A DNA stretch of 64,000 bases from Agromyces humatus (GCF_021228295.1 NZ_JAJQPD010000002.1:186001-250000); one strand, 5' to 3'; shown: positions 7,699 through 17,610, counted from the stretch's first letter. Notes: a model not told the origin generated them from the sequence alone. Numbers and translations are program-made.

Positions 7699-9248
7699 GC
7701 GTGCCGACCCGCACGATCGTGCTCTGGTGCCCCGACTGGCCGATCTTCGCGGCCTGCCGCGAGCTGGGGCTCGACCCCGCGCTGCCGATCGCGCTCACCG
7801 AGTCGGGGGTCGTCTACGCCTGTTCGGCCGCCGCACGCCACGACGGCGTCGCCCGTGGCCTGAAGCTGCGCGAGGCGCAGTACCGCTCCCCCGCGCTCAC
7901 GGTGCTCGACTACGACGCGGCGGTCGACGTACGCCTGTTCGAACCCGTCGTGCGCGAGGTCGAGACGACGGTGCCCGGCGTGCAGATCGTGCGCCCGGGC
8001 ATGCTCGCCATGCGGGCTCGTGGGCCCGCGCGCTACTACGGCGGCGAAGACGCCGCAGCACAGGCGCTGCTCGACACCATGGCCGGGCTCGGAGTACCGG
8101 GTGCCAGGGTCGGCATCGCCGACGGGCCGTTCGCGGCCGAGCAGGCGGCACGCGCCGCGCGAGCAACGGCCGTGGGCATCGTCGCGGTCGGGGCATCCGC
8201 CGCATTCATCGCGCCATTGCCCGTCGGGCTCGTCACCGACGCCCGAACGACGACCCTGCTCAACCGGCTGGGGGTGCGTACCCTCGGCGAGTTCGCGGCC
8301 CTGCCCGAGGCCGATGTACGCCGCCGGTTCGGCGCGGCCGGCGCCTTCGCGCACGACCGGGCCGCGGGGCGCGAGCAGACCGGGGTCATGGCCCGCACGC
8401 CGCCCCCCGAGTTCGAGGTGCTCCAGGAGTTCGAGCCGCCGCTCGACCGCATCGACCAGCTCGCGTTCGCGTTCCGCGTGCGGGCTGAAGAGTTCATCGA
8501 TCGCATGCGGGCGAAACGGCTCGTCTGCACGGGCATCCGCGTCGAGCTCGACGACGAACGGGGTGGGCACTCGAGCCGCAGCTGGCTGCATCCGCAGTGG
8601 TTCACACCCGCCGATGTGGTCGACCGGGTGCGCTGGCAGCTGCAGGGCACCGGCACCGCCGATGCGGGGCTCGCCTCGCCGATCGTGCGGCTGCGGGTCG
8701 TGCCCGAGCGCATCGACTCGACCGGCAACCACGAAGCCGGGCTCTGGGGCGGCGGGCCAGACGAGCGGGTGCACCACGGCCTCACCCGGGTGCAGAGCAT
8801 GCTCGGCCACGACGGGGTCGTCACGGCATCCATCGGCGGTGGTCGCATGCTCGCCGACCGGCAGGTGCTCGTGCCGTGGGGCGACCGGGCGCCCGAGCAC
8901 ACGGCAGACCGGGCAGCGGGGGCGCCGTGGCCGGGCAGCCTGCCGGCGCTCGCGCCGGCGAGCGTGTTCCGCGAACGGCTGCCCATCCGGCTCGTTGGCG
9001 ACGACGGGGCATCCGTCGCCATCGACGATCGCGGGGCGATCTCGACACCGCCCGCGCGGTTCGCGGTCGGCGGCGACGGCGAATCGCCCGTGCGGGCCTG
9101 GGCCGGGCCCTGGCCCGTGGTCGAGCGGTGGTGGGACGCCGAGCACGCCAAGCGCGTGCACCGGTTCCAGATCGTCGACCACGACGGGTGCGCGTGGCTG
9201 CTCGTGCGTGACGGCGACGGCTGGTGGGCCGAGGCGAGGTACGACTGA
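7695..9248 (+). CDS. imuB: ImuB, inactive Y-family polymerase-like clamp-binding protein
   Basis: A 517-residue relative of DinB polymerases, serving as the hub that brings DnaE2 to the beta clamp. The fold is recognisable (VLWCPDWPIFAACRELGL, PLPVGLVTDARTTTLLNRLG, LGVRTLGEFAALPEADVRRR), but the acidic catalytic motifs of active enzymes are missing: RPGMLAMRA stands where S-I-D-E is expected. A C-terminal domain (about residues 465-517, ending GDGWWAEARYD) matches the DUF6504 type seen on actinobacterial ImuB. It overlaps imuA' by 4 nt and precedes dnaE2 by 19 nt. Confidence 0.93.
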   Translation: MSVPTRTIVLWCPDWPIFAACRELGLDPALPIALTESGVVYACSAAARHDGVARGLKLREAQYRSPALTVLDYDAAVDVRLFEPVVREVETTVPGVQIVRPGMLAMRARGPARYYGGEDAAAQALLDTMAGLGVPGARVGIADGPFAAEQAARAARATAVGIVAVGASAAFIAPLPVGLVTDARTTTLLNRLGVRTLGEFAALPEADVRRRFGAAGAFAHDRAAGREQTGVMARTPPPEFEVLQEFEPPLDRIDQLAFAFRVRAEEFIDRMRAKRLVCTGIRVELDDERGGHSSRSWLHPQWFTPADVVDRVRWQLQGTGTADAGLASPIVRLRVVPERIDSTGNHEAGLWGGGPDERVHHGLTRVQSMLGHDGVVTASIGGGRMLADRQVLVPWGDRAPEHTADRAAGAPWPGSLPALAPASVFRERLPIRLVGDDGASVAIDDRGAISTPPARFAVGGDGESPVRAWAGPWPVVERWWDAEHAKRVHRFQIVDHDGCAWLLVRDGDGWWAEARYD

Positions 9249-9267
9249 CATGCGGCGGGAGTGAGCC

Positions 9268-12200
9268 ATGGGCTGGAACAACCCCGAGATCCCCTGGTCC
9301 GAGCTCGAGCGCAAGCTCTCCGACCGGCGGCGACCGGGCACGACGAAACTCATCGCCGACGGCGGCGACAGCCCGGCGTGGAGCCGCAAGCGGCACCCCT
9401 ACCGTCCGGCCGAAGGGCTCGAGGCGCCGACCGGTCCCGTCGTGCCCTACGCCGAGCTGCACGCGCACTCGACGTACAGCTTCCTCGACGGCGCCTCCGG
9501 GCCCGAGCAGCTCGTCGAAGAGGCGCACCGCCTGGGACTCTCAGGGCTCGCGCTCACCGACCACGACGGCTTCTACGGCATCGTTCGCTTCGCCGAGGCG
9601 GCCGAGAGCTTCTCCGACCTGCAGACCGTGTTCGGCGCCGAACTCTCGCTCGGGCTCAGTGGCCCGCAGAACGGCTTCGCCGACCCCGAGGGCGAGCACC
9701 TGCTCGTGCTCGCCCGACGCGAGGCGGGCTACCACCGGCTCGCCGCTGCGATCACCGCCGGCCAGCTCGCCGGAGGCGAGAAGGGGCGGCCGGTGTACTC
9801 GCTCGAAGCGCTCGCCGAGCGGGCGGACGGCGAGTGGGTCGTGCCCACCGGATGTCGCAAGGGCGCCGTGCGGCGCGCCCTCGCCGACGGGGGGCCTGAG
9901 GCCGCGGCGCGCGAGCTCGACCGGCTGGCCGCGCTCTTCGGCCGTGAGAACGTCGTGGTCGAGCTCTTCGACCACGGGCATCCGAACGACCAGCAGGCCA
10001 ACGACGCGCTCGCCGGCCTCGCCGAGCAGGCGGGGCTGCCACTGCTCGCGACGAACGCCGTGCACTACGCGACCCCGCCCGAGCACCGCCTCGCGTCGGC
10101 TCTCGCCGCGGTGCGCGCGCGTCGCAGCCTCGACGAGCTCGACGGGTGGCTCCCCGCGTCCGACGGGCTGCACCTGCGCAGCGGCGCCGAGATGGCCGCG
10201 CGATTCGCCCGGTACCCCGGGGCGGTCGCACGGTCGGTGATGCTCGCCGACGAGCTCGGCTTCACCCTGCGCAGCGCCCGCCCGAAACTGCCGCGCCAGC
10301 AGGTGCCCGAGGGGCACACGCCCATGAGCTGGCTGCGCGAGCTCACTTGGCAGGGCGCCGCCGAGCTCTACCCGGGCGTGCCCGAGCACGTGCGCGAACG
10401 ACTCGCACGCGAGCTCGACGTCATCGAGCAGAAGGACTTCCCCGGCTACTTCCTGATCGTGCGCGACATCGTGCACGAGGCTCGGCGGCGGGGCATCCTG
10501 TGCCAGGGTCGCGGCTCGGCCGCGAACTCGGCGGTCTGCTACGTGCTGCGCATCACCGCGGTCGACTCGATCTTCTACGACCTGCCGTTCGAGCGGTTCC
10601 TCTCGGCGCTGCGCGACGAAGAGCCCGACATCGACGTCGACTTCGACTCCGACCGGCGCGAAGAGATCATCCAGTACGTCTACGACAAGTACGGGCGCCA
10701 GAACGCGGCGCAGGTCGCGAACGTCATCAGCTACCGGCCGAAGGCCGCGGTGCGCGACATGGCCAAGGCGCTCGGCTATTCCACCGGGCAGCAAGACGCG
10801 TGGTCCCGCCAGGTCGAGCGGTGGGGTGCCGTCGTCGAGACCGACGACCACGACATCCCCGACGCCGTCGTCGAGCTCGCCGAGCAGGTGCTCACCTTTC
10901 CCCGGCATCTCGGCATCCACTCGGGCGGCATGGTGCTCACCGATCGACCGGTCGGCGAGGTGTGCCCCATCGAGCACGCCCGCATGGAAAACCGCACGGT
11001 GCTGCAGTGGGACAAAGACGACTGCGCCTGGATGGGCCTCGTGAAGTTCGACCTGCTCGGGCTCGGCATGCTCGCCGCCCTGCAGTACACCTTCGACCTG
11101 GTGCGCGAGTCGACGGGCGAGGTGTGGGAGCTCGCGTCGCTGCCGAAAGAAGAGGCCGCGGTCTACGACATGCTGTGCCGGGCCGACTCGATCGGGGTGT
11201 TCCAGGTCGAGAGCCGCGCGCAGATGGGCACGCTCCCCCGGCTTCGGCCCAGGCGCTTCTACGACCTCGTCGTCGAGATCGCGCTCATCCGTCCGGGCCC
11301 GGTGCAGGGCGGCGCGGTGCACCCCTATATCAGGCGGCGTACCGGCGAAGAGCAGGTCAGCTACCTGCACCCCAAGCTCGAGCCCGTGCTCGAGCGCACG
11401 CTCGGCGTGCCCCTGTTCCAGGAGCAGCTCATGCAGATGGCCGTGGCCGTCGGCAACTGCAGCGCGGCCGACGCCGATCTGCTGCGACGTGCGATGGGGT
11501 CGAAGCGCGGGGTCGAGAAGATCGAGAAGCTGCGCTCGAAGCTCTACAAGGGCATGGCCGACAACGGCATCGAACCCGAGGTCGCCGACTCGATCTACGC
11601 CAAGATCGAGGCGTTCGCGAACTTCGGTTTCGCCGAGAGCCACGCGCTGAGCTTCGGCCTGCTCGTCTACGCGAGCTCGTGGCTGAAGCTGCACTACCCC
11701 GCGGCATTCCTCGCGGCACTGCTTCGGGCCCAGCCCATGGGGTTCTACTCGCCCGCCACGCTCACCGCCGACGCGAGGCGGCATGGGGTGCAGATGCGCC
11801 GGCCCGACATCCTGCGCTCGGGCGTGCACGCGGGGCTCGAGGCGATCGGTGCGGCTGCGGCATCCGATCGCGGTTCGATCGATTCGAATGACGGATGTCG
11901 CGCCCCGACCGGTCTCGCATCGTGCGCCGACGCGGTGCAGGAGCCCATCGGGCCGTTCGACCGTGCCGCTCCCGACCGCTCGGCCGAGCACCGTCGCGAC
12001 GGAGCCTTCGCGGTGCGGCTGGGTCTCGCCGACGTCTCGTCGATCGGCACCGCCGTGGCCGAGCGCATCGTCGCCGAGCGCGAGGCGCGCGGCCCCTACC
12101 GCGACATGGCCGACGTCTCACGGCGTGCCGGGCTCGACGCCACGCAACTCGAAGCGCTCGCCGCGGCCGGCGCCTTCGACGGATTCGGGCTCGAGCGACG

Positions 12201-12711
12201 TGAGGCGCTGTGGCTCGCCGGTGAGGCCGCAGAAGATCGCGAGGAGTACCTCGCGGGCTCGATCGTCGTGGTGCAGCCGCCGCTGCTGCCCATGCTCACG
12301 CCCGCCGAGCAGGTGATCTACGACCTCTGGGCAACGGGCATCTCCCCCGACGACCATCCGATCCGGCACGTGCGCGAGCGGCTCGACGACCGAGGGGCGA
12401 TCCGCATCGATCTGTTGGCGACCGCCGAGACCGGTCGGCGCATCGAGGTCGGCGGCGTCGTCACGCATCGGCAGCGACCGGCGACCGCGAGCGGCATCAC
12501 CTTCCTCAACCTCGAAGACGAGTCGGGCACGCTCAACGTGATCGCCGGGGTCGGGGTATGGAACCGCTACCGGCGCGTGGCCCGCGAGGCGCCGGCCATG
12601 GTCGTGCGGGGCATGCTCGAACGCACTGCCGAAGGCGTCACCAACCTCATCGCCGACCGATTCGAGTCGCTCACCGTGTCGGCGCCGCACCGCTCCCGCG
12701 ACTTCCGCTGA
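9268..12711 (+). CDS. dnaE2: Error-prone DNA polymerase DnaE2
   Basis: A C-family polymerase alpha subunit of 1147 residues that performs damage-induced mutagenic synthesis. In order: PHP domain (ELHAHSTYSFLDGASGPE near residues 65-82), palm with the catalytic acidic motif DEEPDIDVDFDSDRRE, finger region (ALIRPGPVQGG, RRAMGSKRG), helix-hairpin-helix tail and a C-terminal OB domain (IEVGGVVTHRQRPATASGIT). A low-complexity, hydrophilic insert lies around residues 865-915. A GC-rich ribosome site (GCGGGAG) precedes the ATG. It is the last gene of the SOS cassette. Confidence 0.95.
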   Translation: MGWNNPEIPWSELERKLSDRRRPGTTKLIADGGDSPAWSRKRHPYRPAEGLEAPTGPVVPYAELHAHSTYSFLDGASGPEQLVEEAHRLGLSGLALTDHDGFYGIVRFAEAAESFSDLQTVFGAELSLGLSGPQNGFADPEGEHLLVLARREAGYHRLAAAITAGQLAGGEKGRPVYSLEALAERADGEWVVPTGCRKGAVRRALADGGPEAAARELDRLAALFGRENVVVELFDHGHPNDQQANDALAGLAEQAGLPLLATNAVHYATPPEHRLASALAAVRARRSLDELDGWLPASDGLHLRSGAEMAARFARYPGAVARSVMLADELGFTLRSARPKLPRQQVPEGHTPMSWLRELTWQGAAELYPGVPEHVRERLARELDVIEQKDFPGYFLIVRDIVHEARRRGILCQGRGSAANSAVCYVLRITAVDSIFYDLPFERFLSALRDEEPDIDVDFDSDRREEIIQYVYDKYGRQNAAQVANVISYRPKAAVRDMAKALGYSTGQQDAWSRQVERWGAVVETDDHDIPDAVVELAEQVLTFPRHLGIHSGGMVLTDRPVGEVCPIEHARMENRTVLQWDKDDCAWMGLVKFDLLGLGMLAALQYTFDLVRESTGEVWELASLPKEEAAVYDMLCRADSIGVFQVESRAQMGTLPRLRPRRFYDLVVEIALIRPGPVQGGAVHPYIRRRTGEEQVSYLHPKLEPVLERTLGVPLFQEQLMQMAVAVGNCSAADADLLRRAMGSKRGVEKIEKLRSKLYKGMADNGIEPEVADSIYAKIEAFANFGFAESHALSFGLLVYASSWLKLHYPAAFLAALLRAQPMGFYSPATLTADARRHGVQMRRPDILRSGVHAGLEAIGAAAASDRGSIDSNDGCRAPTGLASCADAVQEPIGPFDRAAPDRSAEHRRDGAFAVRLGLADVSSIGTAVAERIVAEREARGPYRDMADVSRRAGLDATQLEALAAAGAFDGFGLERREALWLAGEAAEDREEYLAGSIVVVQPPLLPMLTPAEQVIYDLWATGISPDDHPIRHVRERLDDRGAIRIDLLATAETGRRIEVGGVVTHRQRPATASGITFLNLEDESGTLNVIAGVGVWNRYRRVAREAPAMVVRGMLERTAEGVTNLIADRFESLTVSAPHRSRDFR

Positions 12712-12732
12712 CATCGCTCTGCTGCAGTTGGC

Positions 12733-12750
12733 GTGCCCGTGCCCGTGCCC
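12733..12750 (+). repeat. GTGCCC hexamer repeated three times
   Basis: Three perfect tandem GTGCCC units plus a partial fourth lie just after dnaE2. This is a short simple-sequence repeat; no function is evident. Confidence 0.6.
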
Positions 12751-12856
12751 GTGCGAGTGCATGGTGCGGCGTTCTTGAGCGCGCGGTAGCATCCGGGTGG
12801 ACCGCACCCGGGGGGCGTCGCGAGCCGTCCGCTCGGCCGTTCAGAGGAGATGGACC

Positions 12857-15145
12857 GTGCCTGAGGAAATGGATCGTTCATCGGTGGACCGGACCGTACT
12901 GCCCCCGCCCGACCCGTCGTTCCGTGGTGAGATCGCGATGTCGTTCGAGGACTCCACCCCGGATTTCCCTGAGCCGCTCGCTGCACCGGAGGGCGCACCG
13001 AACGTGCTGCTGATCATGGGAGACGACATCGGATTCGGGCACATGAGCGCGTTCGGTGGGCCGGCGCGGACGCCGGTGTTCGACCGGCTCGCCGCGCAGG
13101 GGCTCAGCTACACGAATTTCCACACCACCCCGGTGTGCGCGGCCTCGCGTGCCGCGCTGCTCACCGGGCGCAATTCGCACGCGGTGGGCATGGGCTGCGT
13201 GCCGGAAGCATCGGCCGGGTTCCCCGGGTACAACTCGTCGATTCCGCGGAGCGCGGCGACCGTGTTCGAGATCCTGCGGCAGAACGGGTACGGCACGGCA
13301 TGGATCGGCAAGACGCATCTGACCCCGATGCATGAGATCACACCGGCGGGCCCGTTCGATCGGTGGCCAGTGGGTATGGGGGCGGAGTACTTCTACGGCT
13401 TCTTCGGCCCGGGGGTCAGCCAGTGGAATCCGCCGCTCTGGGAGAACACGACCCCGAAGGAAGCGCCGAAGACGCCTGAGGAGGGCTACCACCTCGAGGC
13501 CGACATGGCGGACAAGACCATCGAGTGGATCCGTCGTGAGAAGTCGATCCATCCCGGCGCCCCGTGGTTCGCGTACTACGCCCCGAACGGGCACAAGCCA
13601 CCCGTCGGAGTGCCGAAGGAATGGATCGACAAATACCGGGGCGAGTTCGACGACGGCTATGACAAGCTCCGTGATCGCATCCTGGCCCGCCAGAAGGAGC
13701 TCGGCATCGTGCCCCCGGAGACCCAGCTCTCGGTGTGGCCCGAAGCGTTGCCCTCCTGGGACGAGCTGAGCGACCTGGACAAGAAGGTCGGCGCCCGCTG
13801 GATGGAAGTGTTCTGCGGCGCCGTCGAGCACACCGACTACCAGGTCGGCCGACTCATCGACGCCGTCAGTGAGATGGGTGAGCTGGAGAACACCCTGATC
13901 GTCTACCTCGCCGGCGACAACGGGCCGACGCCCGAGGGCGGGCTGCACGGCATCATGAACAAGCTGAGCTACTACAACGGCCTCACCGAGTCGCTCGAAG
14001 ACCTCGCCGCGCGCATGGACGAGTTCGGCGGACCGACCTCGCACGGCTGCTACCCGGCCGCGTGGGCCTACGCCACCTCGACGCCATACGCCTACGGCAA
14101 GATGGTCACCTCGGGCGGCGGATGCAGCACCGCGGCCGTCGTCAGCTGGCCGGCAGGCATCACCGACCAAGGCGGTATGCGGCGACAATTCCACCACCTC
14201 ATTGACGTCGTGCCGACCATTCTGGAGAGCGTCGGCGTGCCCGAGCCGACGCGCGTGAACGGCATCGACCAGCAGGCGATGGACGGGGTGAGCATGGCCT
14301 ACACCTTCGATGACGCCGCCGCTGCGGATCGACGCACAACGCAGTACTTCGAGCTGACCGGCAGCCGAGCCATCTACCACGACGGCTGGTGGGCGGGCAC
14401 TCGGCATGGGCTCGACGGCGTGACGGCGACCACCAAGGAGATCGTCCCGTTCGATCAGGACCGCTGGGAGCTCTACGACCTCCGCAACGACTTCGGACTC
14501 GCGAACGACCTCGCAGCCACGCACCCCGAGAAACTCGCCGAGATGCAGGCCTTCTTCGACCGCGAGGCACGCGCGAACAACGTCTACCCCATGGTGAACA
14601 ACTCGTTCGAACTGCTCACCGCCCAACGACCGCGACTCATCGACGGCGACGAGGCGACCTACCTCCCGGGCACGATCCGGCTCCCCGAGGACGCCGTCGT
14701 CGACATCAAGAACCGCTCGTTCGCCGTGATCGCCAAGATCGACAACCCGAACGGGGACGCCGAAGGCATGCTCGCCACCCTCGGCGGGGAGACCGGCGGA
14801 TTCGCATTCTTCGTCCGCGACGGCAAACCCACCTTCCAATACAACTGGGTCAGCTTGGAGGAGTACACGATCACGTCCACCGAGCCGTTGCCGGCCGGCG
14901 AGAGCACGATCCGCTTCGATTTCGCCTACGACGGCGGAGGCATGGGCAAGGGCGGCACCGGCACGCTGTCCATCAACGGCAGGCCGGTCGCCGAAGGCCG
15001 GATCGAGAAGACCGTGCCGATCTACTTCTCGACCGACGACACCTTCGACGTCGGCGAAGACTGGGGCACCGCCCTCTCCTCCGCCTACGAACCGCCATTC
15101 CGATTCACCGGCACCCTCAAGGACATCACCATCACAGCCGGCTAG
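12857..15145 (+). CDS. Type I arylsulfatase
   Basis: A 762-residue sulfatase that hydrolyses sulfate esters. Metal-binding DD occurs in IMGDDIGFG near residue 55. The cysteine converted to formylglycine is C94 in CAASRAALLTGR, i.e. the C-x-A-x-R form of the motif. GKTHLTP and the second metal site in AGDNGPTPEGG are also visible. About 200 C-terminal residues form a beta-rich domain typical of large bacterial arylsulfatases. GTG at 12857 is chosen because AGAGGAG precedes it by 6 nt; ATG at 12869 is the alternative. There is no signal peptide, so it is probably cytoplasmic. No formylglycine-generating enzyme gene lies in the window. Confidence 0.9.
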   Translation: MPEEMDRSSVDRTVLPPPDPSFRGEIAMSFEDSTPDFPEPLAAPEGAPNVLLIMGDDIGFGHMSAFGGPARTPVFDRLAAQGLSYTNFHTTPVCAASRAALLTGRNSHAVGMGCVPEASAGFPGYNSSIPRSAATVFEILRQNGYGTAWIGKTHLTPMHEITPAGPFDRWPVGMGAEYFYGFFGPGVSQWNPPLWENTTPKEAPKTPEEGYHLEADMADKTIEWIRREKSIHPGAPWFAYYAPNGHKPPVGVPKEWIDKYRGEFDDGYDKLRDRILARQKELGIVPPETQLSVWPEALPSWDELSDLDKKVGARWMEVFCGAVEHTDYQVGRLIDAVSEMGELENTLIVYLAGDNGPTPEGGLHGIMNKLSYYNGLTESLEDLAARMDEFGGPTSHGCYPAAWAYATSTPYAYGKMVTSGGGCSTAAVVSWPAGITDQGGMRRQFHHLIDVVPTILESVGVPEPTRVNGIDQQAMDGVSMAYTFDDAAAADRRTTQYFELTGSRAIYHDGWWAGTRHGLDGVTATTKEIVPFDQDRWELYDLRNDFGLANDLAATHPEKLAEMQAFFDREARANNVYPMVNNSFELLTAQRPRLIDGDEATYLPGTIRLPEDAVVDIKNRSFAVIAKIDNPNGDAEGMLATLGGETGGFAFFVRDGKPTFQYNWVSLEEYTITSTEPLPAGESTIRFDFAYDGGGMGKGGTGTLSINGRPVAEGRIEKTVPIYFSTDDTFDVGEDWGTALSSAYEPPFRFTGTLKDITITAG

Positions 15146-15388
15146 CCACGACCATCCGACAAGCCCGTGTCGCCGCGCCCTCGTCGAGTACACCCCGAGC
15201 GAACCGTCCTCCTGCGCAACACGGGCCGGGCTCATGCACTCGACTACGGACTTTGACATTTCCGAGATGGGCGATCCCCTCGAGTCATGGCCTTGCTGAT
15301 GGGACCAAGGTCCCTGGCTGGCGTCGCCATTTCCGCTACCGTGTGACCGTCCCGGACCCTTCACTCGGCAGGCTTGAAGGTGATTCCA
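15146..15388. other. Intergenic region before serine hydrolase
   Basis: No gene is supported. TTGACA occurs at 15253-15258 without a convincing -10; TACCGT at 15337-15342 is a possible -10 for the serine hydrolase, giving a leader of about 40 nt. Confidence 0.35.
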
Positions 15389-17374
15389 ATGATCACAAGG
15401 TCCTTGGCGCGACTCGCCACAGCGGTCATCATCCTGGTCCTTCTGCTTCCTGCCGCCACGCCGACCTTCGCGGATGAGACCGAAGGCGCCCAGTCCAGCG
15501 ACAGGTCTGCGGTGGCGCTCCCACCTCAGTGCGCGGCCGATTCCGCAGCGTTGGAGACTTTCCTCGACGGGCTGCTGGCGACGCAGATGAGCGAGCAGCA
15601 CATCGCGGGAGCAGCAGTCTCCGTGGTGAGCGATGGTCAGGTGCTTCTCGCCAAGGGCTACGGTTACGCAGACTTGGAGAAGGGCATCCCCGTCGACCCT
15701 GAACGGACGCTTTTCCGCATCGCATCCATCACGAAGCTCTTCACATGGACGGCGGTAATGCAGCTCGTCGAGGAGGGGAAGCTGGACCTGGACGCCGACA
15801 TCAACACGTACCTCGACTTCCCTGTCCCGGACACGTACCCACAACCCATAACCCTGAAGAACCTCTTGACCCATACGGACGGGTTCGAAGAACGGCTCTT
15901 GGAGGTGCTGGTGCTGACGGCGGAGGACATGGCGCCCCCGCGTGACTGGTTGATCTCGCACATGCCGGCTCGGGTCCGCCCCCCTGGCGATGTCGCGGCC
16001 TACTCCAATTACGGTACGTCGCTGGCCGGCTACATCGTTGCTCGCGTATCGGGGAAGCCATACGGCGAATACGTGCAGGAACGCATTCTGGATCCGCTCG
16101 GCATGACGCACTCGACCGTGCAGCCTGTGGCGTCATCGGACGTGCGCGCGAATCAAACCGTCGGGTACACGTACGTGGACGGGGCGTTCAAGGAATTCCC
16201 CGACTATCTGGGTCAACCCGGGATGGCCCCGGCCGGCGGGATGCTTGCCAGCGCAACGGACATCTCTCACTTCATGATCGCGCACCTCGAGGGTGGCCGC
16301 TACTCGGATGCGGACGCTCCGGAGACCCGCATCCTGGGGGAATCCACGACGCAGCGGATGCACGGTCAGTTGTTCACCCACCACCCGCGCCTACTGGGGA
16401 CCGCCCACGGCTTCTTCGAGTTCACCGAGAACGGGCAACGAACGATCGGCCACAGCGGCGAGGCGGACCCGATCAGCAGCCTGCTGCTCCTGGTACCCGA
16501 ACAGAAGCTTGGAGTCTTCGTTGTCTACAACAGTTCGGGTGGTTCGGACCTGACCAACCAGCATCTCGGGTTCCAGAGAGCGTTCTTCGACCACTGCTTT
16601 CCCGCGCCAGCCCTCGACCCCATCATGCCTCCGGCGGGATTCGAGGAGAGGGCGGGTCGATTTGCCGGAACCTACAAGATGACCCGCGGTTCATACACAA
16701 CTCAAGAGAAGGTCACCGTCCTCATGGGTTCCGCTGTCGCAGTGAGCGATCCCGGCGACGGCACGTTGATCCTGGCGACGCCGTGGGGGGAGTGGCAGTT
16801 CATCGAAGTGGAGCCGCTGTATTTCCGTCAGGTGGACGCTCCGTTCGGTATCGCCTTTCGCGAGGACGACCAGGGACGGGTCACCCACATGTTCACCGAC
16901 TACACCCCGATGATGGCGTTCGAGAAGCTGAGTTGGTATGAGGAGCCCGGTTTCAACACCGTGTTGCTCGTGACGTGCGTCGTGGCATTCCTGTCGGTGA
17001 TCCCCATGGTGTCGATCCGAGCCATCCGCAACCGCCGACGGACCGGTGAGCACCACAGGCAACCTGGCGGTGCGCGCGCGGCCCTCTGGACCCTCGTTGG
17101 GATCAGTGTCCTGAATTTGCTGTTCGTTGTCGGCACTTGGCAATGGGGCGACCCGCGGCCCATGTTCGGGGTGTCCCTCATGTTCAAGATCGTGCTTGGA
17201 CTGGGCGTCGTGTCCGCAGCGCTCACGATCGGCGCGACCGGCTTCACGGCGATCGCGTGGAAGAACAGGTACTGGGGCATTGCCGCCCGCGCTTACTACA
17301 CCGTAGTAACGCTTGCGGCCATCGCGTTCGTCTGGTTCCTCCACTCCTGGAACCTGCTTGGGTGGCGATTCTAG
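15389..17374 (+). CDS. Secreted class-C beta-lactamase-like serine hydrolase with C-terminal membrane domain
   Basis: A 661-residue protein of the PF00144 family (esterases, DD-peptidases, class C beta-lactamases). A Sec signal peptide (about residues 1-29, ending PTFADE) is followed by the catalytic domain with the nucleophile motif S-I-T-K in RIASITKLFTW, the YSNYG tyrosine motif and HSGEADP as the third (KTG-like) box. A lipocalin-like region follows, then about four hydrophobic segments from residue 520 (VLLVTCVVAFLSVIP, LVGISVLNLLFVVGTW, IVLGLGVVSAALTIG, TVVTLAAIAFVWFL). The catalytic domain thus lies outside and is membrane-anchored by its C-terminus. GAAGGTG precedes ATG 15389. The substrate is unknown. 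Confidence 0.87.
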   Translation: MITRSLARLATAVIILVLLLPAATPTFADETEGAQSSDRSAVALPPQCAADSAALETFLDGLLATQMSEQHIAGAAVSVVSDGQVLLAKGYGYADLEKGIPVDPERTLFRIASITKLFTWTAVMQLVEEGKLDLDADINTYLDFPVPDTYPQPITLKNLLTHTDGFEERLLEVLVLTAEDMAPPRDWLISHMPARVRPPGDVAAYSNYGTSLAGYIVARVSGKPYGEYVQERILDPLGMTHSTVQPVASSDVRANQTVGYTYVDGAFKEFPDYLGQPGMAPAGGMLASATDISHFMIAHLEGGRYSDADAPETRILGESTTQRMHGQLFTHHPRLLGTAHGFFEFTENGQRTIGHSGEADPISSLLLLVPEQKLGVFVVYNSSGGSDLTNQHLGFQRAFFDHCFPAPALDPIMPPAGFEERAGRFAGTYKMTRGSYTTQEKVTVLMGSAVAVSDPGDGTLILATPWGEWQFIEVEPLYFRQVDAPFGIAFREDDQGRVTHMFTDYTPMMAFEKLSWYEEPGFNTVLLVTCVVAFLSVIPMVSIRAIRNRRRTGEHHRQPGGARAALWTLVGISVLNLLFVVGTWQWGDPRPMFGVSLMFKIVLGLGVVSAALTIGATGFTAIAWKNRYWGIAARAYYTVVTLAAIAFVWFLHSWNLLGWRF

Positions 17375-17409
17375 GATCGGTACGCATGCTGCTGCCCCTG
17401 CCCGACGGC

Positions 17410-17610
17410 TACAAAACCCGACCCTGGCAGCGAGGCACGAACGAGAACACCAACGGCCTGCTCCGCCAGTACTTCCCCAAGGGCACCGACCTATCGATCC
17501 ACAGCGCCGCAGACCTCGACTGGGTCGCCCAAGCACTCAACGACCGACCCCGCAAACGACTAGCGTTCAAGAAACCGATCGAATTGATCGGCGACCTACT
17601 GTTGCGATGA
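17410..17610 (+). pseudogene. C-terminal fragment of IS30-family transposase
   Basis: The frame encodes PWQRGTNENTNGLLRQYFPK and then HSAADLDWVAQALNDRPRKR, the conserved end of IS30-type DDE transposases including the last catalytic Glu (N-E-N-T-N-G). Everything upstream is missing; the homology begins at GYKTRPW directly behind the serine hydrolase gene. No terminal inverted repeat is evident. It is a relic marking past insertion-sequence activity in the accessory region. Confidence 0.9.

Noticed and set aside
9541-11991. 816-codon open frame antisense to dnaE2
   Set aside because: A composition shadow; low-complexity translation, no ribosome site, and dnaE2 is intact in the other strand.
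12878-16111. Very long open frame antisense to the arylsulfatase and serine hydrolase genes
   Set aside because: It follows from GC-rich third positions of the genes on the other strand; its translation is rich in Arg, His and Gly without any family motif, while the plus-strand genes carry complete catalytic motifs.
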